DNA of 64,000 nt, from the NCBI GenBank assembly GCA_028719885.1, contig JAQYLT010000036.1, positions 1 to 64,000 on the forward strand, read 5' to 3'. Numbering within the stretch: position 1 is the first letter of the stretch; each line of letters opens with the position of its first letter. A model generated the notes under the pieces. That model saw only the letters and a list, made by a program, of their open reading frames with translations, was not told the DNA's origin and searched no databases. This stretch comes from Bacillota bacterium (lineage in GTDB: Bacteria; Bacillota; Clostridia; Oscillospirales; Oscillospiraceae). The translations under genes and the position numbers were made by a program. This document shows positions 47,976 through 56,243 of the stretch, one piece after another.

Positions 47976-50900
47976 ATGAACGAAATGACAGAACATTCAG
48001 CCAGACAGGAGCAGGCGATTGAGGAACTGGAAGCACAGGAGAAACTGCAGGAAACCAACCGGGAGCTGACCGCCATTCTGGAGGCGGAGAAGCAGCATAC
48101 TTCCATCATCGGTGCCTTGAGCAACGTGTTCTATGGGATGTATTTCATTGATCTGGAAGAGAAAACGCTCCGGGAGATTCGCTTTTTGAATAACGCCCAG
48201 CATATGCTGGGGGAAAAGCAGGATGCGGCGGCAATGCTGGCGCAGCTCATTGGTGAACGGGTGGATTCGTCCTATGTTCCGCTGATGCAGAACTTTATGG
48301 ATGTGGATACCATCGACGACCGCCTGGGGCAAAAGGCCATCATCATTCAGGAGTTCTCCGCGAAGCAGGGGGGCTGGACCAGATGCTCCCTTTTCCCGGT
48401 GGAACGGGACGAAGCCGGTAAAATCCGGACGGTGCTGTGCACTCTGCGGTGGGTGACAGCCGAAAAAGAAGAAATCGCATCCCAGGACAATCTGATTCAG
48501 GCCCTGGCCATTCCCTATGAAAATATCTATGCGGTGAATGGGGAAACCTGCGAGGCGACCTGCTATCGGATGGGCCAGGCCATGAACGACCGCTACGGTC
48601 AGAAATTTGCCGCCGGCAATTACGAGCGGAATATTCAAACCTATATCGAAAACGATGTCATTCCCGAGGACCGGTATCTGTTCGATCAGATTCGCCGGGT
48701 GGATGGCGTTAAAACCTTGCTTTCCAGGGAAAAAACCTATTATTTTAATTACCGTGTCTTCCGCGGCAATCAGCTGCACTATTTCCAGTGCCAGCTTGTG
48801 AGGCCCAGCCAGGAGCGCAATGAGTTCGTGGTTGGCTTTAAAAATGTGGACAAGGAGAAAAAGCAGGAGCTGTCTCAGCAGAGAAAGGTGGAGGCTGCGC
48901 TGGCTGAGGTGGAGAAGATCAACAATTCCCTGCGGGAAGAGATGGCGGTTTCCACTGCCCTGAGCCAGGAGTACAGCAGCCTGTTTCAAATCGATGCCAA
49001 AACCGGGAAAATGTCCCTTTATCGCACGGATGGCATCGGCATGAGTCCCAGCCTGCTGGGAAAGCTTATGGAAGTGGGCGATTACGAAGCGATTCTCTCC
49101 CGGTATATCGATGCCTTTGTGGTGCCGGAGGACCGGGAGCGGATGCGGGAATCCGGCAGCCTGGCCAATCTGCTGAAGCGGGTTCCGGAGGTGGGCCTTT
49201 ATAAAATCGGCTACCGGAGAAATATGAACGGCACCATCGCCTACTATGAAATGAATACCGCCAAAACCGTGGACGAGCAGGGGAATATCACCTTCGTCCT
49301 TGGAATGCGGGATGTGGACGAGGAAATGCGCCGCCAGTTGAAGCAGACCAGGGAAATGGAAACCCAACGGGAGATCATTGAGGGCCTGGGCTCGGAGTAT
49401 TATTCCGTGCTGCTGGTCTCTCCGGAGCAGGACACGGTTACGGTCTTCCGGGCGGAGCAAACCGATGGTAAAACCATCGCCCAGTTCTTTGGCCGGGAGG
49501 ACCACAGCTGGTCACTGGCTTTGGAAAACTATGCCCGGAAAATTGTCTCGGATGAAAGCCGGGAGGATTTTCTGCAAAAGCTGTCGCCGGAGAAAATCCG
49601 GCAGGGAAATGAGGCGTATTCCTTTACTTATGAAATGCTGGGCAAGGGGGGCATCCGGTATACCCAGGTCAGAGTTTCCTTTGTGCGGGATAAGGAAGGA
49701 CGCCTGGCCGTGGTGATCGGCACCCGCAGTGTGGATGACCTGATTAAAAAAGAACGCCAGCAGGAGCTTGCGCTCCAGGCCGCCTTTGACGCAGCGGAGG
49801 CTGCAAACCGGGCCAAGACGGAATTCCTTTCCAACATGTCCCACGACATCCGCACTCCCATGAATGGCATCATTGGTATGACTGCCATTGCAGCCGCCCA
49901 TATTGACGACCGGGAGCGGGTGCAGGACAGCCTGCAAAAGATCACTCGGGCCAGCAAGCACCTGCTGAGCCTGATCAATGAAGTGCTGGACATGAGCAAA
50001 ATCGAGTCCGGCAAGGTGGATTTGGTGGAGGAAGAGTTCAATTTGTCCGAATTGGTGGATAATCTGCTCACCATCACCAATCCCCAAATTGAAAAGCATC
50101 ACCACAGCCTCAGCGTGAATATCTCCGGTGTGACCCACGAAGCGGTGATCGGTGACAGCCTGCACATTCAAAAGGTCTTTACCAATCTGATGGGCAATGC
50201 GGTGAAATACACCCCTGACGGGGGAAAAATCAAGCTGACCATTACGGAAAAGCCCTGCAACCAGGCAAAGGTTGGCTGCTTTGAATTTGTGTTCGAGGAT
50301 AACGGCATCGGCATGAGCAAGGAGTTCCAGGAGAAGATTTTTGATCCCTTTACCCGGGCGTCGGATGAGCGGGTTCACAGAATTCAGGGCACAGGCTTGG
50401 GTATGCCCATCAGCCGGAATATTGTCCGCATGATGGGCGGAGACATCAAGGTGGAGAGTGAACCGGGCAAGGGCTCCCGTTTTACCGTTTTCGTGTATTT
50501 GAAGCTGCAGGATCTGGAACAAAAACCCTGCGATCAATTCATTGATCTGGATGTGCTGGTGGCGGATGACGACGAGATGAGCCTGGAATCCTGCTGCGGG
50601 ATGCTCAATGATCTGGGTATGCGGGCCCAGGGCGTTTCCTCCGGCGAGGAGGCTGTGGAACGGGTGGTTCAGCAGCACGCCCGGAATCAGGACTTTTTCG
50701 CCTGTATCATCGACTGGAAAATGCCGGAGATGGACGGCATTGCCACCACTCGGGCCATTCGCAAGGCAGTTGGAAGGGACGTTCCCATTATCATCATCTC
50801 CGCCTACGACTGGTCGGACATTGAGCAGGAGGCCCGGGCTGCAGGGGCGAACGCCTTTATCAGCAAGCCACTGTTCCGTTCCCGCCTGGCAAAAACGTTC

Positions 50901-51353
50901 AGCAGCCTCCTGGGCCAAGAGGAACAGAAAGAGCCCATTTCCCCTGTGGCCCTCCTGGAAGACTTGAACCTTACGGGCCGGAAGATTCTGCTGGTGGAAG
51001 ACAATGAGCTGAATGCGGAAATTGCCACAGAGGTGCTCCAAATGACCGGTCTGACGGTGGAGCTGGCCCGGGACGGCATGGAAGCGGTGGATATGATGGC
51101 AGAGGTGCGGGATGGATATTTTGACTTGATCTTCATGGATATCCAGATGCCCAAGATGAATGGCTATGATGCCACCAGGGCCATTCGGGCCATGGACCGG
51201 CACTACTGCAAGCAGGTTCCCATCATTGCCATGACGGCCAATGCCTTTGCCGAGGATGTGCAGGCGGCCAAAACCGTTGGCATGAACGAGCATATCGCAA
51301 AGCCCCTGGACATGACGGTTCTGACCAACACCCTGAAAAAGTGGCTTTTGTAA
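47976..51353 (+). CDS. cytosolic hybrid sensor histidine kinase with PAS-like repeats and two receiver domains
   Basis: The 1125-residue protein has no TM segment. It opens with a coiled coil (6-45, rich in E/Q/L). Three PAS-like sensor segments follow (about 45-155, 170-290, 320-450; the phrases VGFKNVDKEKK and VLGMRDVDEEMRR mark their ends), then a fourth before HisKA. His623 lies in MSHDIRTPMN; the HATPase motif GTGLGMPISRNIVRMMGG and receivers IIDWKMPEMDG and LIFMDIQMPKMNG follow. No output domain is present and no regulator gene is adjacent. The core closely resembles the membrane kinase at 16025-19021, so the two may feed the same partner. Start ATG 47976 has AGAGGTGG upstream. Confidence 0.9.
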   Translation: MNEMTEHSARQEQAIEELEAQEKLQETNRELTAILEAEKQHTSIIGALSNVFYGMYFIDLEEKTLREIRFLNNAQHMLGEKQDAAAMLAQLIGERVDSSYVPLMQNFMDVDTIDDRLGQKAIIIQEFSAKQGGWTRCSLFPVERDEAGKIRTVLCTLRWVTAEKEEIASQDNLIQALAIPYENIYAVNGETCEATCYRMGQAMNDRYGQKFAAGNYERNIQTYIENDVIPEDRYLFDQIRRVDGVKTLLSREKTYYFNYRVFRGNQLHYFQCQLVRPSQERNEFVVGFKNVDKEKKQELSQQRKVEAALAEVEKINNSLREEMAVSTALSQEYSSLFQIDAKTGKMSLYRTDGIGMSPSLLGKLMEVGDYEAILSRYIDAFVVPEDRERMRESGSLANLLKRVPEVGLYKIGYRRNMNGTIAYYEMNTAKTVDEQGNITFVLGMRDVDEEMRRQLKQTREMETQREIIEGLGSEYYSVLLVSPEQDTVTVFRAEQTDGKTIAQFFGREDHSWSLALENYARKIVSDESREDFLQKLSPEKIRQGNEAYSFTYEMLGKGGIRYTQVRVSFVRDKEGRLAVVIGTRSVDDLIKKERQQELALQAAFDAAEAANRAKTEFLSNMSHDIRTPMNGIIGMTAIAAAHIDDRERVQDSLQKITRASKHLLSLINEVLDMSKIESGKVDLVEEEFNLSELVDNLLTITNPQIEKHHHSLSVNISGVTHEAVIGDSLHIQKVFTNLMGNAVKYTPDGGKIKLTITEKPCNQAKVGCFEFVFEDNGIGMSKEFQEKIFDPFTRASDERVHRIQGTGLGMPISRNIVRMMGGDIKVESEPGKGSRFTVFVYLKLQDLEQKPCDQFIDLDVLVADDDEMSLESCCGMLNDLGMRAQGVSSGEEAVERVVQQHARNQDFFACIIDWKMPEMDGIATTRAIRKAVGRDVPIIIISAYDWSDIEQEARAAGANAFISKPLFRSRLAKTFSSLLGQEEQKEPISPVALLEDLNLTGRKILLVEDNELNAEIATEVLQMTGLTVELARDGMEAVDMMAEVRDGYFDLIFMDIQMPKMNGYDATRAIRAMDRHYCKQVPIIAMTANAFAEDVQAAKTVGMNEHIAKPLDMTVLTNTLKKWLL

Positions 51354-51371
51354 GTGGAGGTGGTGTATCGT

Positions 51372-51755
51372 ATGAAGATTCATCACGTTGCACTCTATGT
51401 AAGGGATTTGATTGCCGCCCGGGATTTCTTTGTCACCTACTTTGGCGGCATTTCCAATGAGGAGTACCACAATCCTACCACGGGCTTCCGGTCCTTTTTC
51501 CTCCGCTTCCAGGATGGCTCCCAGCTGGAAATCATGACCCGGCCCAATCTGACGGCGGGAGAGAATTCCGATTTCTGCTGCGGATATGCCCATCTTGCTT
51601 TCAGCGTGGGCAGCAGGGAAGCGGTGGACCGACTGACCCGAAGGCTGCAGGAGGATGGCTATGCCCTGCTCAGCGGACCCCGCGTCACCGGTGACGGCTG
51701 CTATGAAAGCTGCGTGGCTGGAATTGAGGGAAACCGAATAGAAATCACGATTTAA
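51372..51755 (+). CDS. VOC-superfamily (glyoxalase/bleomycin resistance fold) protein
   Basis: The 127-residue protein is of single-domain VOC size. It opens KIHHVALYVRDLIAARDFF, has the FRSFFLRFQDGSQLEIM mid-strand block and the second module YAHLAFSVGSREAVDRL, and closes with GNRIEITI. Candidate metal ligands are the early His pair, the Glu of LEIM, the His of YAHLAF and the final Glu of RIEI. The family covers lyases, isomerases and dioxygenases; the substrate is not determinable. ATG 51372 follows GGAGGTGG by 10 bases; a GTG at 51354 is less likely. It is followed closely by the alpha-galactosidase gene. Confidence 0.82.
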   Translation: MKIHHVALYVRDLIAARDFFVTYFGGISNEEYHNPTTGFRSFFLRFQDGSQLEIMTRPNLTAGENSDFCCGYAHLAFSVGSREAVDRLTRRLQEDGYALLSGPRVTGDGCYESCVAGIEGNRIEITI

Positions 51756-51767
51756 AGGAAGTATCAT

Positions 51768-53972
51768 ATGAGCATTCGATTTGACGAATCCAACCGCCTT
51801 TTTCAGCTGGATACCCTCAATACCAGCTATGTCATGGGGGTCCAGGACCGGTTTGGCTATCTGCTGCACTACTATTACGGAAAGAAACTGGGTCAGCGGG
51901 ATGTGTCCTACCTGGCCAGAACCAACGAGCCCCCCTATACGCCGGATCGAAATGAGCGGGAGAAGCTTGCCTTTTTAAGCAGCGCGCCCTTTGAATATCC
52001 AACAGGCGGCGTGGGAGATTTTCGGGAGCACTGCCTGGAAATTCGTACTCAGTCGGGCTTCAATGCCCTGGAGCTGGGCTATCAGGGCTTCCGGATTTAT
52101 CCCGGGAAAAAGAAGCTGGAGGGCCTGCCTGCCTCCTTTGGCACCGAGGCGGAATGCGACAGCCTGGAAATCACTCTGGAGGATTCTCTGCTGGACCTGC
52201 AGGTGGTTTTGCAGTATTCCGTCTTCCGGGACCTGGATGTGATTACCAGAAGCGTCCGGGTGTGTAACCGCGGCGGAAAAGAAAAGGTCATCTACTTGAC
52301 AAAGGTGTTGTCCGCCTGTCTGGATATGGACAATGCCGATTATTCCATGCTGACACTTCACGGCAGCTGGGCCAGAGAACGGCGGATGCAGTACCGGCTT
52401 CTGGGCTACGGCCGCCAGGGTACCTTCTCCGAGCGGGGGGAATCCAGCCATCAGGAGCATCCGTTCCTGGCACTGACGAGCCCCAATGTGAGCCAGACCA
52501 CCGGCGATGTCTACGCCATGCATTTTGTCTACTCCGGTAATTTCCAGGCCCAGGCAGAGCTGGATTCCTACGACCAGGTACGCACCGTCATGGGAATCAA
52601 TCCCTATCATTTCTCCTGGAAGCTGGAAGCGGGGGAAAGCTTTCAATCCCCGGAGGTGGTGCTGGTCTATTCGGATGCAGGTCTTGGAAACATGACCCGC
52701 ACGTTCCACCGGTTCTATCGCCGCCATTTGATTCGCAGCCCCTGGCGTGACCGGAAGCGCCCCATCCTCATCAACAACTGGGAGGGTACCTATTTCGATT
52801 TCAACACCGACAAGCTCCTGGACATTGCCGCCAGTGCGGCAAAGCTGGGTGTGGAAATGCTGGTGATGGACGACGGCTGGTTTGGCAACCGGTTTGACGA
52901 CAACCGGGCGCTGGGCGACTGGTATGTGAACGAGGAAAAGCTCCCCGGCGGACTGGAACGGCTGGTGCGGGAGGTCAATAAGCTGGGCATGAAATTCGGC
53001 ATCTGGCTGGAACCGGAGATGATTTCTCCTGATTCCGATTTGTACCGCGCCCATCCGGACTGGGCCATCCAGATTCCCGGCAGGAAGCCCGGCCTGGCCA
53101 GAAATCAGCTGGTGCTGGACCTGACAAGACCCGAGGTGGTGGAGTATGTCTGGGGCCGGATTCGGGCCATTCTGGACAGTGCCAACATCGAGTATGTGAA
53201 ATGGGATATGAATCGCCAGCTTTCCGATGTGGGAAGTGCTTTCCTGGAGGCAGATACCCAGGGGGAGCTGTATCACCGCTATGTGCTTGCCGTTTATGAA
53301 TTGCAGGAGCGGCTGTGCAGTACCTATCCCAATTTGCTGCTGGAAAACTGCTCCGGCGGCGGCGCCCGGTTTGACCCGGGAATGCTGTATTATAGTCCCC
53401 AGATCTGGTGTTCCGACGATACCGATGCCATTGAGCGGCTGTCCATTCAGGAGGGAACGGCGCTGATTTACCCCCTGTCCACCATGGGTGCCCATGTTTC
53501 CGTCTGCCCCAATCATACGGTGGGACGGGTCACGCCCTTTGAAACCAGAGGCCATGTGGCTTTGGCGGGCACCTTTGGATATGAGCTGGACATCACCAAG
53601 CTGTCGGAGGAGGAACAACGGGAGGTCACCAACCAGGTTGCCCTCTACCACCGCTTCCAAGACCTGATTCGCTCCGGCGATTACTACCGGCTGGCTTCCT
53701 ACCGGGAGAATCATCAGTACGACTGCTGGGAGGTTGCCTCGGAGGATGGCCGGGAGGCCCTTGTAACCTTTGTGCAGGTGATGGGCCGGCCGAACAACTT
53801 CCATTCCAGAAGAATCAAGCTGATGGGCCTGTGCCCGGAGGCAGAGTACCTGGTGGAGGAGTCGCAGCAGATTTATGGCGGAGATGCATTAATGTACGCA
53901 GGCTTGCCGGTTGAAGATTTGTGGGGCGATTTCCGCTCCAAGCTCATCTATCTCAGGCGTGTTGACCGGTGA
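51768..53972 (+). CDS. alpha-galactosidase, glycoside hydrolase family 36
   Basis: The 734-residue cytosolic enzyme cleaves terminal alpha-1,6-galactose from raffinose-family sugars or galactomannan fragments. The length matches the AgaA/AgaB group. The nucleophile is Asp480 in YVKWDMNRQ and the acid/base is Asp550 in WCSDDTDAIERL, with the 70-residue spacing expected of GH36. Other landmarks are VMDDGWFGNRFDDN, KFGIWLEPEMISPDSDLY, LLENCSGGGARFDPGMLYY and MGAHVSVCPNH. There is no signal peptide, so the substrate must be imported; no sugar transporter is adjacent. An SGNH hydrolase follows, suggesting joint handling of decorated oligosaccharides. Confidence 0.93.
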   Translation: MSIRFDESNRLFQLDTLNTSYVMGVQDRFGYLLHYYYGKKLGQRDVSYLARTNEPPYTPDRNEREKLAFLSSAPFEYPTGGVGDFREHCLEIRTQSGFNALELGYQGFRIYPGKKKLEGLPASFGTEAECDSLEITLEDSLLDLQVVLQYSVFRDLDVITRSVRVCNRGGKEKVIYLTKVLSACLDMDNADYSMLTLHGSWARERRMQYRLLGYGRQGTFSERGESSHQEHPFLALTSPNVSQTTGDVYAMHFVYSGNFQAQAELDSYDQVRTVMGINPYHFSWKLEAGESFQSPEVVLVYSDAGLGNMTRTFHRFYRRHLIRSPWRDRKRPILINNWEGTYFDFNTDKLLDIAASAAKLGVEMLVMDDGWFGNRFDDNRALGDWYVNEEKLPGGLERLVREVNKLGMKFGIWLEPEMISPDSDLYRAHPDWAIQIPGRKPGLARNQLVLDLTRPEVVEYVWGRIRAILDSANIEYVKWDMNRQLSDVGSAFLEADTQGELYHRYVLAVYELQERLCSTYPNLLLENCSGGGARFDPGMLYYSPQIWCSDDTDAIERLSIQEGTALIYPLSTMGAHVSVCPNHTVGRVTPFETRGHVALAGTFGYELDITKLSEEEQREVTNQVALYHRFQDLIRSGDYYRLASYRENHQYDCWEVASEDGREALVTFVQVMGRPNNFHSRRIKLMGLCPEAEYLVEESQQIYGGDALMYAGLPVEDLWGDFRSKLIYLRRVDR

Positions 53973-54027
53973 GCTGATTTTTAAAAAATTATTCTGAAAT
54001 TGCTTCTCACCGTTGGGAGGATGCCAT

Positions 54028-55125
54028 ATGATCGACTTTGAAAAAGGAATGGTGAACCGGGGGAATTGGTACGCAATCCAACAGGTGATGGAGCGTGCCG
54101 CCAGGGGAGAGGAAATCACCGTCGGGTTCCTGGGCGGTTCCATCACCCAGGGCTCTCTGGCCTCCAAGCAGGAGAACTGCTACGCCTCCCGGGTTTACAA
54201 ATGGTGGAGCAGTCATTTTCCAAAGGTGAATTTCATCAACGCCGGCATCGGCGGCACCACCTCCCAGTTCGGCGTGGCCCGGGTGGAGGAGGATTTACTG
54301 AGGTTTCAGCCAGACTTGGTTTTTATTGAATTCAGCGTCAATGACGATGGAAATCCGTTCTTCCGAGAGACCTACGAGGGACTGGTGCGCCGGATTCTTT
54401 CCGCCGGTGCGGCGGTGATGCTGATTCACAACGTCCGCTATGACAACATGGTCAGCGCCGAGGACATCCATTTAGAAATCGGAAAGCACTATCATCTGCC
54501 CTGCGTCAGCATGAGAAGCACCATCTATCCTCTGGTTGCCTCCGGGGAAATCTCCAACCGGCAGATCACCCCGGATGATCTGCATCCCAATGATTTGGGA
54601 CATGAGATGGTTGCTTCGGTGATTATATATTTCCTGGAAAAAGTCCGTACAGCGGAAAAAATGGACGCTCCTTTTTCCACCATGCCAGAGCCGTTGACGG
54701 AAAATCAGTATGAATCCAGTCTTCGGTATCAGAACCACAATTCCAGCCCCGTCCTGGAGGGCTTTGTGCCGGACCATACCCCCCAGGAGCATATCACCCA
54801 GATGTTCCGCCAGGGTTTCACTGCCCGGAATTTGGGCGACCGAATCACATTCCGGATAGAAGGCACCGGGGTAGCGGTGCAGTACCGGAAATCGGTACAG
54901 AAGCCTGCCCCCATTGCCCGGGTGGTGGTGGACGGCTGCCAGGAAAACGCGGTTCTGCTGGATGCCAATTTTGATGAAGATTGGGGAGACTGCCTGTACA
55001 TTGACACCGTCCTTTTTCGTGGGGAGCGGAAGCTGCATCAGGTGGAAATCACCATTGTGGAAGCCCATGAGAACGATGCTGTTCCCTTTTACCTGGTGTC
55101 CGTGATTGGCTCTCAAGGAGAATAA
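54028..55125 (+). CDS. SGNH/GDSL-type hydrolase (carbohydrate esterase-like)
   Basis: The 365-residue intracellular protein has the four SGNH blocks: GGSITQG with Ser38, the glycine in NAGIGGTTSQ, SVNDDGN with the Asn, and DDLHPNDLGH with the Asp-His pair. The first 215 residues form the hydrolase; the rest (LGDRITFRIEGTGVAVQY, VVVDGCQ) looks like a beta-sandwich as in two-domain acetyl-xylan or related esterases. Start ATG 54028 has GGGAGGA 7 bases before it; an in-frame TTG at 54013 overlaps this site. It is probably in one unit with the alpha-galactosidase. The exact ester is unknown. Confidence 0.85.
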   Translation: MIDFEKGMVNRGNWYAIQQVMERAARGEEITVGFLGGSITQGSLASKQENCYASRVYKWWSSHFPKVNFINAGIGGTTSQFGVARVEEDLLRFQPDLVFIEFSVNDDGNPFFRETYEGLVRRILSAGAAVMLIHNVRYDNMVSAEDIHLEIGKHYHLPCVSMRSTIYPLVASGEISNRQITPDDLHPNDLGHEMVASVIIYFLEKVRTAEKMDAPFSTMPEPLTENQYESSLRYQNHNSSPVLEGFVPDHTPQEHITQMFRQGFTARNLGDRITFRIEGTGVAVQYRKSVQKPAPIARVVVDGCQENAVLLDANFDEDWGDCLYIDTVLFRGERKLHQVEITIVEAHENDAVPFYLVSVIGSQGE

Positions 55126-55128
55126 ATT

Positions 55129-55160
55129 AGCCCTGGCAGCTCAGGCTGCCAGGGTTTCTG
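55129..55160. terminator. convergent terminator between SGNH hydrolase and DUF218 gene
   Basis: CCCTGGCAGC pairs with GCTGCCAGGG around TCA(G). The loop contains the stop codon of the minus-strand gene. Plus strand continues GTTTCTG, minus strand CTAATTT; the T-tracts are weak. Confidence 0.55.
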
Positions 55161-55968
55161 CGTTCAGACGGATTAATTCCAGAAGGCCGTTTGCTTGATA
55201 TCGCAGCAGGGCTGCATCGCTTAACCGCTGCCCGGTGGGGTATGCGGCATGGGATACAAGCTCAATTTGGGAATCCGACAAAAGCAGCTGCGTCTCAAAG
55301 AGAAGCATTGCCCAGGGAATGTGATAGTCGCTGGAAATCAGGGCAATTTGTGTGACTTCCGGGTACTGTTCCGAAAGAATTCCATAGGAGAGAAAGGCGT
55401 TCTGCCCAGTGGTCAGGGATTGGTTTTCCACAATGAGCCGACTTTCCGAAATTCCCTGCTCCATCAGCCATTGGGCCATGGCATCCGCCTCCGTGACCTT
55501 TGAATTCTTAGAGGCCGTGCCGCCGCCGGTGCAGAGAATGCGGCATTGTGGATAGCGATCCGCGGCAGACAATGCGGTTTCCAGGCGGCCAATCAATTCC
55601 TCCTTCATAGAGCCATCGGGATTCAGCTGGTAACCGAGCACAATCAGACAGAGCCCGTTTCCGGCGTCCATACCTTGTGGAAGCTGCTCAAGGCGAATAT
55701 CCATCTTTTTTTCAGTGACTTTCCAATATTCAAGAATCTGACGCCACTTCTCCGCCTCTGAGGAATCCAATTCAGACAATTGCAATAGTAAATCGTCAAG
55801 CTTATCAGATTCTCCCTCTTGGCGGTAGGCATTGACCAGCTGCTGCACAATGGACTGCTTGCTCATTGGCTCCTGCTGCACCGTGGGCGGGGGGGATGGC
55901 CGAAGAACAAATACAGCCAGCAGCACCAGGGCCAGCAGGGGAAGCAGGATTTTGAATGACTTTTTCAT
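55141..55968 (-). CDS. DUF218 (YdcF/SanA/ElyC-like) membrane-anchored protein
   Basis: The 275-residue protein has an N-terminal anchor (5-20, ILLPLLALVLLAVFVL) followed by a helical linker. The DUF218 fold follows: GLCLIVLGYQLNPDGS, RILCTGGGTASKNSKVTEADAM, ENQSLTTGQNAFLS and ALISSDYHIPWAMLLF. The conserved SDYHxxRA-type motif reads SDYHIPWA, so the usual arginine is missing. Family members act at the envelope (ElyC, SanA), with no settled enzymatic activity. ATG 55968 has GAGGAG upstream; the frame is open further up but includes an unrelated hairpin. Confidence 0.82.
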   Translation of the reverse strand: MKKSFKILLPLLALVLLAVFVLRPSPPPTVQQEPMSKQSIVQQLVNAYRQEGESDKLDDLLLQLSELDSSEAEKWRQILEYWKVTEKKMDIRLEQLPQGMDAGNGLCLIVLGYQLNPDGSMKEELIGRLETALSAADRYPQCRILCTGGGTASKNSKVTEADAMAQWLMEQGISESRLIVENQSLTTGQNAFLSYGILSEQYPEVTQIALISSDYHIPWAMLLFETQLLLSDSQIELVSHAAYPTGQRLSDAALLRYQANGLLELIRLNAETLAA

Positions 55969-55998
55969 GCTGGGCTCCTCCTCTCCGTCAGCATGGCC

Positions 55999-56028
55999 AT
56001 TATACATCACCGGAAGATGCGCTGTCCA
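55999..56028 (-). promoter_or_regulatory. sigma-A promoter of the DUF218 gene
   Basis: On the minus strand TGGACA, 18-base spacer, perfect TATAAT, 31 bases before the start codon and directly behind the terminator of the BlaI/M56 operon. Confidence 0.65.
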
Positions 56029-56070
56029 GAAAAAAGATGCAGCCATGGACATAAAAATCCATGGCTGCGA
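56028..56070 (-). terminator. rho-independent terminator of the BlaI/M56 operon
   Basis: Minus strand GCAGCCATGGA/TCCATGGCTGC perfect stem with an 8-base loop, followed by ATCTTTTTT. Confidence 0.85.
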
Positions 56071-56072
56071 TT

Positions 56073-56243
56073 TTACTGCATGCGATAGCCGGAGCGCATC
56101 CAGTGGAGGATCTGGTCCCAAAAGGCCTCTTCCTCCGCCAGAAAGATTTTCCCGGTTTCCAGCTGGGTAAAGGAGATAATCCGCTCCTGCTCGTCAACCC
56201 ATGCATTTTTCAGCTTCGGGCGGCCTCTACTTGTTCTACCCAT
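56073..56243 (-). CDS. 56-residue small protein at the end of the BlaI/M56 operon
   Basis: ATG 56241-56243 to TAA 56073-56075. The product starts MGRTSRGRPKLKNAW, continues VDEQERIISFTQLETGKIF and ends FWDQILHWMRSGYRMQ. Composition is protein-like and it sits exactly between the M56 stop and the operon terminator, overlapping the M56 gene by 34 bases. The ribosome site is weak (GAGATT). Small proteins ending GYR-I/M-Q seem familiar from Clostridia, but I cannot name a family. It may be a cytosolic partner of the repressor or protease. Confidence 0.55.
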   Translation of the reverse strand: MGRTSRGRPKLKNAWVDEQERIISFTQLETGKIFLAEEEAFWDQILHWMRSGYRMQ

